A stretch of 64,000 nt of DNA from Maricaulis sp048269565 (GTDB lineage Bacteria; Pseudomonadota; Alphaproteobacteria; Caulobacterales; Maricaulaceae). The first letter of the stretch is position 1. Every line of letters begins with the position of its first letter. Made by a program: the position numbers and the translations under genes. Shown piece by piece: positions 29,645-38,894 of the stretch. The notes under the pieces are model-generated. The model worked only from the letters and a program-made list of their open reading frames with translations. It made no database searches and had not been told where the DNA came from. Where the stretch lies: positions 186,001 to 250,000 of the forward strand of contig NZ_JBLXIK010000002.1 in NCBI RefSeq assembly GCF_048269565.1. The letters are read 5' to 3'.

Positions 29645-32176
29645 TCAGGCCTGGGCGCCATTCAGGGCCCGCGCGGCAGGGACCGACAGCGCGGCCCGGG
29701 CGACCAGCGCGCCACCGGCTGCAGCCGACAGGATGGCGATCGCACTCACCAGGCCAACCGCCGCCCAGTCCGGCGCCCACACGGCCTCGACCAGTTGCGT
29801 CATCACATACCAGGCCGGCGGAATCGCCAGCAGCAATGCCATCATCGTCGCCATAACCCCGACCAGCGCGAATTCGAGGGCGAAGATCACCAGCACGCCA
29901 GCAGGCGTGACGCCGAATGTCTTCAGGAGCGCGGCATCGGCCACACGGCGGCGGGCCGCAGCAGCGAAGGCACCGAGCATGACCAGGGCACCGGCAAGGG
30001 CCACAACGCCGGCGACGGCATTGATGGCGACGGTGGTCTGTTCAAACACTTCGGCGGCAGCCTGCAGACGTTCACGGATACGGTAGGTCACCGTTTCGGA
30101 GAAGGCGGCGCCGATGGCCGCGGCAACCGCGTCCTCGACCTCCGGGTCCACACGCAGCAAGGCGGTGTGGCTGGCATTGGCGCCCTCCAGGGTTCCGGGT
30201 GCAAACACGATCGCGACATTGACGCCAAAACTGCCCCAGTCGATCGTGCGCAGACTGGCGATTTCGGCCGTGATGTCGCGGCCGAGAATGCGAAGGGTCA
30301 GCTCATCGCCAACGCCGACGCCCAGCCCGCGCGCGGCATCGCCCTCGATCGAGATCAGTGGCGGTCCGGCATAGTCGGCCGGCCACCACTCACCGGCTTC
30401 CAGCGCCGATTCCGGGGGCTGATGTGCCAGATAGGTCAGCCGGGTCTCGCCATCGACCAGCCAGCGCTCCGACGGTGCAACCGCCTCCATGTCGAGCGGC
30501 ACGTCCTTGATGGCAATGATGCGGCCGAGCAGGGCCGGGGCGCGGCGATAGCGCTGCGGATCATCGATGTCACCTCCGGCGACAGCGACGATACGGTCGA
30601 AATCTGCAGCGCGGTCGGCGGGTATCTGCGCGATAGCGAGGCTGGGAAGATTGGCCGGAGCGGTATCGCGGATCTGGGTCGCCAGATTGTGCTGCACCAG
30701 GGTCACGACCGCGAGCAGGGCCAGCCCCAGCCCCAGCGCCGGCGCCGCGATCGGTGCCACCGAGCCGGGGCCGCCGAGCTGGGTCAGGGCCAGACGCAGG
30801 CCGCCGCGCGTCCCATGAGCCAGCCAGCGCGCGAGACGGCGTAGCGCGAAGGCCGCGCCCCAAAGCAGGGCAAACACCAGCAGGGCAAAGCCAAGCATCA
30901 CCGCGGCCACCAGTGGCGAGGGGCTGAACAGGATGGCCAGCGCCACGAAGACGAGACCGGTCAGCAGGGCAGCGATGCGTTCAGGCCACGGCGCTGCGCT
31001 CTGCCCCCTGATATCGCCGCGGAGCAGGGCCGAGGGCGGCGTCGCCCGCGCCCGGCCGATCGCCGGCAGGGCAAAGGCCAGAGCCGAGAGCAGGCCGGAC
31101 AGGATCGCCAGCCCCAGCGGCACAGGATAGAGGCCAGCCTGGACGGGAATCGGCAAGGCGTCGCCAAAGGCCTGCGCCAGCAGCATCGGCGCCAGCGCCC
31201 CCAGGATGGCCCCGAGTACCGAACCGGCCAGCGCCAGGGCGAGGATCTGCAGCAGATAGGCCAGCCGGATCGTGGCGCCGTCGGCACCGAGCGCCTTCAG
31301 CGCCGCGATGGACCCGATCCGGGTCGCCAGGAAGGTCGAGACCGCCTGGGCAACACCCAGCCCGCCGGCCAGCAGGGCGGCCAGCCCCGCCACCGCGAGA
31401 AAGACGCTGAGGTTTTCGAGCAGGTCGTCAAACTGGTCACCCAGCTGGTCGCGCGTCGTCAGATTGATGCCCTGCTCGCGCAGCTCCGGCTCGAGCCCGG
31501 CCGCGAGCGCCTCAAGGTCCGCGCCCGCATCATCAAGGCGGACCCGAAGCCCGGTGCTGTAAATCGAACCCTCGCGCAGCAGGCCTGCGGCTTCGACGGT
31601 CTCGAGCCCGACCAACAGGCGCGGCGCGAAATCGAAGCCGAGATTGAGCCGGTCCGGCTCGCTGGCCAGTTCGGCCCGCAATTCAAACACCTCGCCGGCC
31701 AGCTCGATCCGGTCGCCGATGCGGGCATTGAAGACACGGAATATGTCCGGATCGGCGGCGGCACCCGCAATGCCGTCGCGCACGTCGAACAGACGTTCCA
31801 GCGACAGATCCGGCACGGTCTGTACCGTTCCGAACAGGGGATAGGCCGCATCGACCCCGCGCAGCCGCACCAGACGGCGCTCATCATTCAGGCTGGCCAT
31901 GACATTGATGTCGGCGATGCGGGACACTTCGCCCGCCGCGGCCATTCCGGACATCAGCGCGTCGGGGATGTGGGCGCGCTGCGCGGAGAATGCCAGATCG
32001 CCGCCGAGAATGCGGCTGAGTTCACCGGCGACACCGGCACGAAACATCGCGCTCGCCGAACCGGCGGCAGCAATCGCAGCGACGCCGAGGGTCAGACAGG
32101 CAAGGAAAACAATGAAACCGCGCATGCCGGCGCGCAGCTCGCGTCCGGCGATGCGGACGGCCAGTTCGATATTCAT
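29645..32176 (-). CDS. FtsX-family ABC transporter permease (YbbP type)
   Basis: An 843-aa MacB/FtsX-like permease with ten or so predicted helices. One is at the N-terminus (GFIVFLACLTLGVAAIAAAGS), followed by a periplasmic domain of about 200 residues and a helix cluster in the middle (VFLAVAGLAALLAGGLGVAQAV...). A second periplasmic domain and three C-terminal helices follow. This layout, its length and its location opposite tesA match E. coli YbbP, which with YbbA forms an exporter of unknown, possibly lipid or hydrophobic, cargo. The ATG overlaps the ATPase stop by 4 bp. Confidence 0.9.
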   Translation of the reverse strand: MNIELAVRIAGRELRAGMRGFIVFLACLTLGVAAIAAAGSASAMFRAGVAGELSRILGGDLAFSAQRAHIPDALMSGMAAAGEVSRIADINVMASLNDERRLVRLRGVDAAYPLFGTVQTVPDLSLERLFDVRDGIAGAAADPDIFRVFNARIGDRIELAGEVFELRAELASEPDRLNLGFDFAPRLLVGLETVEAAGLLREGSIYSTGLRVRLDDAGADLEALAAGLEPELREQGINLTTRDQLGDQFDDLLENLSVFLAVAGLAALLAGGLGVAQAVSTFLATRIGSIAALKALGADGATIRLAYLLQILALALAGSVLGAILGALAPMLLAQAFGDALPIPVQAGLYPVPLGLAILSGLLSALAFALPAIGRARATPPSALLRGDIRGQSAAPWPERIAALLTGLVFVALAILFSPSPLVAAVMLGFALLVFALLWGAAFALRRLARWLAHGTRGGLRLALTQLGGPGSVAPIAAPALGLGLALLAVVTLVQHNLATQIRDTAPANLPSLAIAQIPADRAADFDRIVAVAGGDIDDPQRYRRAPALLGRIIAIKDVPLDMEAVAPSERWLVDGETRLTYLAHQPPESALEAGEWWPADYAGPPLISIEGDAARGLGVGVGDELTLRILGRDITAEIASLRTIDWGSFGVNVAIVFAPGTLEGANASHTALLRVDPEVEDAVAAAIGAAFSETVTYRIRERLQAAAEVFEQTTVAINAVAGVVALAGALVMLGAFAAAARRRVADAALLKTFGVTPAGVLVIFALEFALVGVMATMMALLLAIPPAWYVMTQLVEAVWAPDWAAVGLVSAIAILSAAAGGALVARAALSVPAARALNGAQA

Positions 32177-32856
32177 GACAGGATCGCCCCGTCGCGCATC
32201 TCGACAATCCGGTCGGCGCGGCTGGCGAGTTCGCGGTCATGGGTGACCAGGACCAGGGCGGCGCCATGCTGGCGCGCGGCGTCAAACAGGAAGTCCGCAA
32301 TCAGACTGCCGGCAGCGGTGTCGAGATTGCCGGTCGGCTCGTCGGCGAAAATGATCTCCGGCCCGACCGCCAGCGCCCGCGCCACCGCGACACGCTGACG
32401 CTCGCCGCCCGAGAGCTGGCCGGGATAATGCGTCAGGCGGTGGTCAAGCCCGACCAGGGCCAGCGCCTCGCTGGCGCGTTCGCGCACTCGGTCCTGACGC
32501 GCAATCTCCAGCGGTGCCATTACATTCTCCAGCGCCGTCATCGTCGGCATCAGATGGAAGGACTGGAACACAAAACCGACCCGGCCACGCCGCAGACGCG
32601 CCAGCTCGCCCTCGCTGCGGCCGCTCACCGGATCACCGAGCAGCAGGATGTCGCCGGATGTGGCACGCTCCAGCCCGGCTGCGACCGCCATCAGCGAGGA
32701 CTTGCCTGATCCGGACGGGCCGACGATGGCCACACTTTCGCCCGCAGCGACCTCCAGGCTGACATGATCGAGAATATGCACCGGCCCGGAAGCGGCCATC
32801 AAAGTGAGTTCAACATCGCGCAGCGACAGGACGGGGGGCAGGCTGGTATCTGTCAT
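32173..32856 (-). CDS. ABC transporter ATP-binding protein (YbbA/LolD type)
   Basis: A 227-aa ATPase of the MacB/LolD/FtsE class. Walker A is GPSGSGKSS and the Q-loop is FVFQSFHLMPTMTALENV. The signature is LSGGERQRVAVARAL, Walker B is IIFADEPTGNLD, and the H-loop is LVTHDREL. It pairs with the FtsX-like permease that overlaps it downstream. It is divergent from tesA with 71 bp between, exactly as in E. coli tesA/ybbA/ybbP. This conserved neighbourhood suggests a link between the esterase and the exporter. Confidence 0.93.
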   Translation of the reverse strand: MTDTSLPPVLSLRDVELTLMAASGPVHILDHVSLEVAAGESVAIVGPSGSGKSSLMAVAAGLERATSGDILLLGDPVSGRSEGELARLRRGRVGFVFQSFHLMPTMTALENVMAPLEIARQDRVRERASEALALVGLDHRLTHYPGQLSGGERQRVAVARALAVGPEIIFADEPTGNLDTAAGSLIADFLFDAARQHGAALVLVTHDRELASRADRIVEMRDGAILS

Positions 32857-32927
32857 TGCGGATCCGGTGTTTGTGTTGATATCGAATTTCGATATATGTC
32901 ATAGGGCAGCATTCGGCAAAGGCCTTC

Positions 32928-33581
32928 TTGAAAATGCGTCACATGTTTCACCTTGTCGTGATCGGCCTGCTGGCCCTGGCTGCGCCGGCGATGGCGGCCG
33001 GCGATGAGCCCGGCTACCGGCTTGTCTTGATCGGCGACAGCCTCAGCGCCGGCTTCGGGCTCAGCGATGAGCAGGCCCTGCCGGCCGCGCTCGGCCGGGC
33101 GCTTGCGGCGCGCGGTCTCGCCAATGTCCGTGTCATCAATGCCGGCGTCTCCGGCGACACCACAGCGGCCGGCCTCAACCGGTTCGATTTTTCCGTCGGG
33201 CCCGATGCCGACGGTGTCATCATCGCGCTCGGTGCCAATGACGCGCTGCAGGGCCAGCCGCCGGCGCAGGCCCGCGCCAATCTCGCCGCGATGATCGACC
33301 GCGCACAGGTGCGCGGCCTCGATATCGTGCTTGCCGGCATGCTCGCCCCGATCAATCTCGGCGAGACCTACCGGCAGGAATTCGATACCCTCTATCCCGC
33401 GCTGGCGGCCGAAAAATCGGTACCGCTCTACCCTTTCCTGATGGAGCCGGTCGCCCTGCACCCTGAATTCCTGCAGCGGGACGGGCTGCATCCCACCGCC
33501 GAAGGCGTTGAACGGATGGCCGAACCGCTGGCCGATTTCCTGGTCGAAGCCCTGTTCAATCCAGCGGAGCCGGCGCCATGA
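32928..33581 (+). CDS. tesA: Periplasmic SGNH hydrolase TesA (multifunctional esterase/thioesterase)
   Basis: About 217 aa. The signal peptide MKMRHMFHLVVIGLLALAAPAMA implies periplasmic export. Block I is GDSLSAGFG (nucleophile Ser) and block III is GANDAL (G-x-N-D). The catalytic Asp/His pair appears in RDGLHPTAEG. These match TesA/arylesterase of E. coli and Pseudomonas, which hydrolyses thioesters, lysophospholipids and aryl esters. The TTG at 32928 has AAAGG at five bases; an ATG two codons later (32934) is the alternative. It overlaps thpR by 4 bp. Confidence 0.92.
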   Translation: MKMRHMFHLVVIGLLALAAPAMAAGDEPGYRLVLIGDSLSAGFGLSDEQALPAALGRALAARGLANVRVINAGVSGDTTAAGLNRFDFSVGPDADGVIIALGANDALQGQPPAQARANLAAMIDRAQVRGLDIVLAGMLAPINLGETYRQEFDTLYPALAAEKSVPLYPFLMEPVALHPEFLQRDGLHPTAEGVERMAEPLADFLVEALFNPAEPAP

Positions 33582-34117
33582 GCCAACGTCTTTTCGCCGC
33601 CATCGGCCTGCCGGACGCGGCCTGCGATCCGCTGCTGGCACTGCAAGCGGGCCTGCCCGGAGCGAGCTGGCGGCCACGGGAAAACCTGCATCTGACCCTG
33701 CGCTTCTTCGGCGATATCGATGAGCGCCAGGCGGAAGATCTCGATTTCGAGCTGGCCAAGATCGCAGCCCCCGCTTTCGAGCTCACGCTCGAGGGGGCGG
33801 GCTGGTTTGGCCGGCTTGAACCGCACGCCCTGTGGATCGGGGTCGGGGAAAATCCCGCCCTGATCTCCCTGCAGGGGAAGTGCGAACGGGCGGCCCGCCG
33901 CGCCGGTCTGGCTCCGGAACAGCGCAAATTCCTGCCGCATATAACGCTGGCCTATCTCGACAGGACACCCGTCGCCAAGCTGGCGAAATTCACACAAGGC
34001 CTGGGCACATTCCGCAACGGGCCAATCCAGGTGACCGGATTCAGCCTTTATGCCAGCTGGCTGAGCCGCGGTGAGGCGAATATCTACGAGCCGGTGACGC
34101 GCTACCCGCTCGGCTGA
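33578..34117 (+). CDS. thpR: RNA 2',3'-cyclic phosphodiesterase (2H family)
   Basis: A 179-aa 2H phosphoesterase. The two H-x-T/S-x motifs are HLTL (about residue 37) and HITL (about residue 124), separated by the expected 85 or so residues. Family members hydrolyse 2',3'-cyclic phosphates to 2'-phosphates or ligate tRNA halves in vitro; the physiological target in bacteria is unsettled. Its ATG is inside the stop of tesA (ATGA), so the two are co-translated. It meets the convergent lipoprotein gene with only 2 bp between stops. Confidence 0.92.
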   Translation: MSQRLFAAIGLPDAACDPLLALQAGLPGASWRPRENLHLTLRFFGDIDERQAEDLDFELAKIAAPAFELTLEGAGWFGRLEPHALWIGVGENPALISLQGKCERAARRAGLAPEQRKFLPHITLAYLDRTPVAKLAKFTQGLGTFRNGPIQVTGFSLYASWLSRGEANIYEPVTRYPLG

Positions 34118-34119
34118 AC

Positions 34120-34767
34120 TCAGTCCGGGGCCGCGACCTCAAAGGCCGCAGGCAGGACGGTGAGTTGCCAGGCATCATCCAGCCGGTAGAGCCAGAATAC
34201 ATCGCCATAGGCTGTCTCTTCGAGACGGCCATCGCTGCAGCCTGCAGTCTGGGATGCCGCTTCGCCGGCAAATTCGGCCAGCCAGAGACAGCTGGTATTG
34301 GAATGCTCGGCGACGAGCGTCCAGCGCGCCTGCGAGGTCGCGGCTTCGGCAAAGGCATCGGCGCGGCTGCGCGTGACATGGTCATCGGCGGTGCAACCGG
34401 TTTCAAGCCCGTCGGCAGCCTGGTGCACAATGACCGCCTGGCCACCGGCCTCGGCCGTGCGCAAGGTCCGGCAGGCAGCGCTGGCGAAGGCTTCGTCGAC
34501 CGGTGGCGCACCGATCAGCTCGGCCAAGCGGACGGTCATTTCGGTGCCCAGCGGGCTCAGGGGACAATCGAGCGCGTTACAGTCCGGCGCGATCTTGCGG
34601 GCATGGCGCACCACCAGGATATGGCGGTCGGCCCGGCCAATATCTGTGGCCAGCCCGGCGGGCAGGCGCTCAAGCAGGGCGGGCCGGTCGAAGCCGGAGC
34701 CGGTTTCAGACCCCGCACAGGCGGCAAGGAGCGTGCACAGCGCAAGCATCGGCAGGAAGGATTTCAT
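34120..34767 (-). CDS. Histidine-phosphatase-fold lipoprotein
   Basis: About 215 aa. The N-terminus MKSFLPMLALCTLLAACAG is a lipoprotein signal with the LAAC lipobox. The mature domain has the phosphoglycerate-mutase/histidine-phosphatase motif VVRHARK (R-H-x-R/K) and a later AEHSN (second catalytic His). CPLSPLGTEMTVRLAELI corresponds to the LT-x-x-G-x-x-QA-x-x-L signature. It is therefore an envelope-anchored phosphatase or a sugar-phosphate binding relative of the SixA/AfrS type; the substrate is unknown. The start at 34767 has GAGG at six bases. It follows the kinase-like gene by 75 bp on the same strand. Confidence 0.8.
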   Translation of the reverse strand: MKSFLPMLALCTLLAACAGSETGSGFDRPALLERLPAGLATDIGRADRHILVVRHARKIAPDCNALDCPLSPLGTEMTVRLAELIGAPPVDEAFASAACRTLRTAEAGGQAVIVHQAADGLETGCTADDHVTRSRADAFAEAATSQARWTLVAEHSNTSCLWLAEFAGEAASQTAGCSDGRLEETAYGDVFWLYRLDDAWQLTVLPAAFEVAAPD

Positions 34768-34842
34768 CACAGGCCTCATTTCCGGTTTTGCCGAAGCCTA
34801 GTGCGCCATGCGCGCCGCTGCCACCCCAAACTGGCGGTGCCG

Positions 34843-35967
34843 CTAAACCTCGTGCCGCATTGGCAAAGTCGCCCGGATTGTGGTGCCACTGGTGCTATCG
34901 CTCGCAATCGCGAGATTGCCTTCCATCAGGCCGGCAAGCTGCCAGCAGGTAGCCAGCCCAATACCGCCATCGCCGCGCATACTGCCCTGATCGGACCGAA
35001 CCCGCTCGATCACCTCGGCGGGAAATTCCAGTTCGGACGCCACGACCGTGAAGGTGACCCCGACGATATCTTCGGCGCCCGGGTCGAGATCAACGGCCAG
35101 CGTGACCGTGCCGACCGGGCTGTACTTGATGGCAAGCGATGTGAGGATAGACAGCATTTGCCGGGTCAGACGACTGTCACCGACCATGGTCGTTTCCGAC
35201 GCTTCCGAGGCCTCACCGACCAGTGTCAGGCCGCTTTCCTTCGCCGAAGGGGCATAAAGCGCGATGATGGAGCGGACCAGCTCGGCCGGAGAAAAGCTCA
35301 CCGCCCGCACCTCGACATCGCCGGTCCTCAGCTGTGACAGCTCGATCACGGCGCCGACGCGCGCCAGCATGGTCTGGGCTGATTGTTCGAGCGTGCCCAG
35401 GAGCCGGCGCTGGTTGGCATCAAGGCTGGTATTTCCCAACAGGCTTCCCAGCCCGATAATGCCATTCAATGGTGTGCGCAATTCATGGCTGAGGCCGAGC
35501 AGGAATTCGGATTCCTGGCGTCCGGCCTGCTGCCGGGTCGCGCTGGCAGTCTTCAGCTCGGCTTCCAACGTCGTCCGGGCACGATGTTCCTGCGCCAGGG
35601 CCGAGGCCGATTTGTCGAGCTCCGCCATCAAGCGTCCGAACCGCAGGGTCAACCGCACCACGCCCGCGAGAAAGAAAACGGTCGCGACGGTCTCGACGCC
35701 CCAGCGGATATAGGTCTGCAACAGGCTTCCCCATTGCAGCATCATGGCCTCACTTGCCCAGAGCGGGCCGAGCAACAGGAAAGCCAGATGGAAGAGGTGA
35801 AAGCCGCCCCAGAGCAGCATCCCGATCGAAATCAGGCCCAGCTCACGGCTGACGCCCGCGAAGCTGATCGCCCGCAGATTCCGCGCTATCACGAACAGCG
35901 TGAGCGCAAGCGCGAGGATGACAAAGACGTCCTGGGCTGCCGTTGACAACATGAAGTTCTCGCTCAT
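34843..35967 (-). CDS. Membrane histidine kinase-like protein with degraded ATP-binding domain
   Basis: A 374-aa protein. Three or four hydrophobic helices fill residues 10-105, and a coiled-coil linker covers about 110-150. The dimerisation/phosphoacceptor helix LLGLSHELRTPLNGIIG carries His161. In the catalytic domain the N-box reads RQMLSILTSLAIKYS, where both asparagines normal for RQ-L-L-N-L-x-x-N-A-I-K-F are replaced. The DxGxG (G1) motif is absent, while the glycine-rich GDGGIGLATCWQLA (G2) remains. It may bind nucleotide poorly or act as a phosphotransfer or sensor-only partner. No response regulator is adjacent. The start at 35967 is chosen at the beginning of the helical region. Confidence 0.75.
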   Translation of the reverse strand: MSENFMLSTAAQDVFVILALALTLFVIARNLRAISFAGVSRELGLISIGMLLWGGFHLFHLAFLLLGPLWASEAMMLQWGSLLQTYIRWGVETVATVFFLAGVVRLTLRFGRLMAELDKSASALAQEHRARTTLEAELKTASATRQQAGRQESEFLLGLSHELRTPLNGIIGLGSLLGNTSLDANQRRLLGTLEQSAQTMLARVGAVIELSQLRTGDVEVRAVSFSPAELVRSIIALYAPSAKESGLTLVGEASEASETTMVGDSRLTRQMLSILTSLAIKYSPVGTVTLAVDLDPGAEDIVGVTFTVVASELEFPAEVIERVRSDQGSMRGDGGIGLATCWQLAGLMEGNLAIASDSTSGTTIRATLPMRHEV

Positions 35968-36171
35968 GCGCGGCCCATAAAAATCTACGGGGCAGTCAGA
36001 CTTCCACCTGCGGGAGGCGTAAAATGCAACCAGCCCGATAAATGGAGCCCGCAACCTCTCCATTATCGCCCGGTCTGTAAAGCACTATCCTTCCGGATGA
36101 ATTAAACATGCGCCTGCTTGACTTACTGCCACGCCCGGCGGCCTGGGCCGCCGGGGGTCGCGCGACAGGCG

Positions 36172-37404
36172 TCAGTCATTGCGGCCGAGCCGGCGCTTGC
36201 GCCGGGCAAGGAGCTGAAGCCGCAGTGCATTCAGGCGAATGAAGCCCGCTGCATCCTTCTGGTCATAGACCTCGTCCTCCTCGAAGGTGACGTGGGCCTG
36301 GGAATAGAGGGAATGATCGGAGCTGCGCCCGACGACATTGACCGAGCCCTTGTAGAGTTTGAGCCGGACATCGCCTGTGACATATTCTTGGCTGGAATCG
36401 ATCGCCGCCTGGAGCATTTCACGCTCGGGCGAGAACCAGAAGCCTTCATAGAGCAGCTTGGCATAGCGTGGCATCAGCTCGTCCTTGAGGTGGGCCGCGC
36501 CGCGATCGAGCGTGATCTGCTCGATACCGCGATGGGCTGCCATCAGGATAGTGCCACCCGGGGTCTCGTAGACGCCGCGTGACTTCATGCCGACAAAACG
36601 GTTCTCGACCAGGTCGAGCCGGCCAATGCCGTGTTTGCCGCCGAGCTCATTGAGGTGCGTCAGCAGGGTCGCCGGGCTCATCGCCTTGCCATCAATGGCG
36701 CAGGCATCGCCGCGCTTGAAAGAGATGGTGACATATTCCGGTTTGTCGGGCGCATCTTCCGGCCGCACGGTGCGCTGATAGACCAGTTCGGAGGCTTCCT
36801 CGGCCGGGTCCTCGAGCATTTTGCCTTCCGAGGAGGTGTGCCAGAGATTGGCGTCGACCGAGAACGGCGCCTCGCCGCGCTTGTCCTTGGCGACTTCAAT
36901 GCCGTGCTCTTCGGCATAGGCAATCAGCTTGGTGCGCGAATTGAGATCCCATTCGCGCCAGGGTGCAATCACCTTCAGATCCGGGTCGAGGGCATAGACA
37001 CCGAGCTCGAAGCGGACCTGGTCATTGCCCTTGCCGGTGGCACCGTGGGCGACCGCATCGGCACCGGTCTCATGGGCGATCTCGACCAGGCGCTTGGAAA
37101 TCAGCGGCCGCGCAATCGAGGTGCCGAGCAGATAGAGGCCTTCATAGACCGCATTGGCGCGCACCATCGGGAAAACGAAATCGCGGACAAATTCCTCGCG
37201 CAGGTCATCAATGAAGATTTCCGAGACGCCGGCCGCCTGGGCCTTGCGCCGAGCCGGTTCCAGCTCCTCGCCCTGGCCGAGATCGGCGGTGAAGGTGACC
37301 ACTTCGGCATCATATTCATCCTGAAGCCATTTCAGGATGACGGATGTATCCAGTCCACCGGAATAGGCGAGAACGATTTTCTTCACTTTGGCGGGCGTTT
37401 GCAT
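36172..37404 (-). CDS. argG: Argininosuccinate synthase
   Basis: A 410-aa enzyme joining citrulline and aspartate with ATP in arginine synthesis. The PP-loop is LAYSGGLDTSVILKW near the N-terminus. VAHGATGKGNDQVRFE and the GIGRLDLVENRFVGMKSRGVYETPGG block are the family's substrate-binding segments. The ATG at 37404 follows GAGGAAAG; the upstream in-frame extension overlaps the promoter region shared with glsA and is unlikely. It is oriented head-to-head with the glutaminase gene (147 bp between starts). A GC-only stem-loop (36134-36155) lies after its stop but lacks a T tract. Confidence 0.97.
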   Translation of the reverse strand: MQTPAKVKKIVLAYSGGLDTSVILKWLQDEYDAEVVTFTADLGQGEELEPARRKAQAAGVSEIFIDDLREEFVRDFVFPMVRANAVYEGLYLLGTSIARPLISKRLVEIAHETGADAVAHGATGKGNDQVRFELGVYALDPDLKVIAPWREWDLNSRTKLIAYAEEHGIEVAKDKRGEAPFSVDANLWHTSSEGKMLEDPAEEASELVYQRTVRPEDAPDKPEYVTISFKRGDACAIDGKAMSPATLLTHLNELGGKHGIGRLDLVENRFVGMKSRGVYETPGGTILMAAHRGIEQITLDRGAAHLKDELMPRYAKLLYEGFWFSPEREMLQAAIDSSQEYVTGDVRLKLYKGSVNVVGRSSDHSLYSQAHVTFEEDEVYDQKDAAGFIRLNALRLQLLARRKRRLGRND

Positions 37405-37551
37405 GGCGGGGCTTTCCTCTGCACCTTTTACAGCTCGCGTAGCGCCCCCGCCCCTTGTGTGCAAGTGCCCCGGCGCGAAAAATCCTTGCATGACAGCAAT
37501 TCGCGGTTATTCGCCGCTGGACAGACAGGCGCAGGACCGCAATCTAGCCGG

Positions 37552-38826
37552 ATGGTCACTCATCCCATTTCCGCCTTCTCAGGTTTCTCCGGCCGCCGCG
37601 CCCGCTTCGAGCATGACATTGCCGACACTGCGACGGCGCGGGAACTGGTGGTGCGCCTGTTGCGGCAGGCACGCGAAGAGGGGCTTCACGATGCGCCCGG
37701 CCTGAAACAGCGCCTGCTCCAGGCCGGAGTCGATCTCGACATGCCGCGCCTGGCCGATGCCCGCCGTTTTCTCGACAGCGACACGCCGCTCGACGCCAAG
37801 GCCGTTGAAACCGGGCTGACACCTGATATCAGCCGTTTGATCCTGCAAGTCCTCGACGGCGATCTGGCGATCCGGAATTTCCCGGTATTCAAGAACCGGA
37901 TCGCCAATATCTACGCCCATACCGAAGCCGCGGCCGGCGGCGCGGTCGCCAGCTATATCCCGGAACTGGCCAAGCAGGACCCGAACGCGTTCGGGCTCGC
38001 GGTGTGCAGTATTGACGGGCAGCGCATGGCGATGGGACAGGCGGATACGCCCTTCTGTCTGCAATCGGTGGTCAAACCGCTCAATTACGCCCTCGCCCTG
38101 GCCCTGAATGGAGAACGCTATGTGCACCATCATGTCGGCCGTGAACCGTCGGGGCAGGGCTTCAATGAACTGGCGCTCAATCGCGACAACCGGCCCCACA
38201 ATCCGATGATCAATTCGGGCGCCATCATGTGCAGCGCCATGATCCGTCCCGGACATCCGGTCGACGAGCGTTTCGAGATGCTGATGCGGTTCTGGAACTC
38301 TGCCGCCGGCGGCCAGGTCTGCAGTTTCGACGAGGCCGTCTACCGGTCCGAACAGGCGACGGCCGAGCGCAATTTCGCGCTGACGCGGTTGATGGACAGT
38401 CACGGCGTCTTCCCCGAGGGCAGCCAGCCGGAACGCGCGCTCGACCTGTATTTCCGCAGCTGCGCCATCTCGCTCGACTGCCGCGCCCTGTCGGTCGTCG
38501 CGGCGACCCTCGCCAATGGCGGCGTCTGCCCGCTGACCGGGCACCGCATCGCCGAGCCGGTCGCGATCCGCAATACACTCTCGCTCATGCTCACTTGCGG
38601 CATGTATGATTTTTCAGGCGAATTCGCTTTCGTAGTCGGCCTGCCGGCGAAATCGGGGGTGTCGGGCGGGCTGATGCTGGTCGTGCCCGGCGTCTGCGGC
38701 ATCGGCCTGTGGAGCCCGCCCCTGGACCGGCTCGGCAATACCGTGCGCGGACTGGAATTCTCGCGCCGCCTGGTCGAGGCCTTCCCGTTTCACATTTTCG
38801 CCGGAACCACCGCCGGACCGGCATAG
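37552..38826 (+). CDS. glsA: Glutaminase, long form with N-terminal extension
   Basis: A 424-aa enzyme converting glutamine to glutamate and ammonia. The catalytic domain (from about residue 110) has the serine-dependent-hydrolase motif Ser172-Val-Val-Lys175 in LQSVVKPLNYALAL. NPMINSGAIM, the FALTRLMDSHGVFP stretch and the C-terminal PAKSGVSGG also match glutaminases. The first 105 or so residues, with an alpha-helical EF-hand-like look (LVVRLLRQAREEGLHDAPGLKQRLLQAG), are absent from the ~310-aa short GlsA and recall the longer eukaryote-like forms. An upstream open frame exists but is argG antisense. It is divergent from argG. Confidence 0.92.
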   Translation: MVTHPISAFSGFSGRRARFEHDIADTATARELVVRLLRQAREEGLHDAPGLKQRLLQAGVDLDMPRLADARRFLDSDTPLDAKAVETGLTPDISRLILQVLDGDLAIRNFPVFKNRIANIYAHTEAAAGGAVASYIPELAKQDPNAFGLAVCSIDGQRMAMGQADTPFCLQSVVKPLNYALALALNGERYVHHHVGREPSGQGFNELALNRDNRPHNPMINSGAIMCSAMIRPGHPVDERFEMLMRFWNSAAGGQVCSFDEAVYRSEQATAERNFALTRLMDSHGVFPEGSQPERALDLYFRSCAISLDCRALSVVAATLANGGVCPLTGHRIAEPVAIRNTLSLMLTCGMYDFSGEFAFVVGLPAKSGVSGGLMLVVPGVCGIGLWSPPLDRLGNTVRGLEFSRRLVEAFPFHIFAGTTAGPA

Positions 38827-38894
38827 CCGGCTGGACTTTCGCCGCGTCTCTTCGCACCTTGTGCGCCACTTTCAGCCCTTCGGGAGTTCGCCTC

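Noticed and set aside
36134..36155. GC-rich stem-loop after argG as an intrinsic terminator
   Set aside because: The 8-bp stem is not followed by a T run on either strand, so I do not call it a terminator.
36631..38826. 731-residue open frame covering the glutaminase and reading far upstream
   Set aside because: Only residues from 37552 onward match glutaminase; the rest is antisense to argG and has no ribosome site or family pattern.
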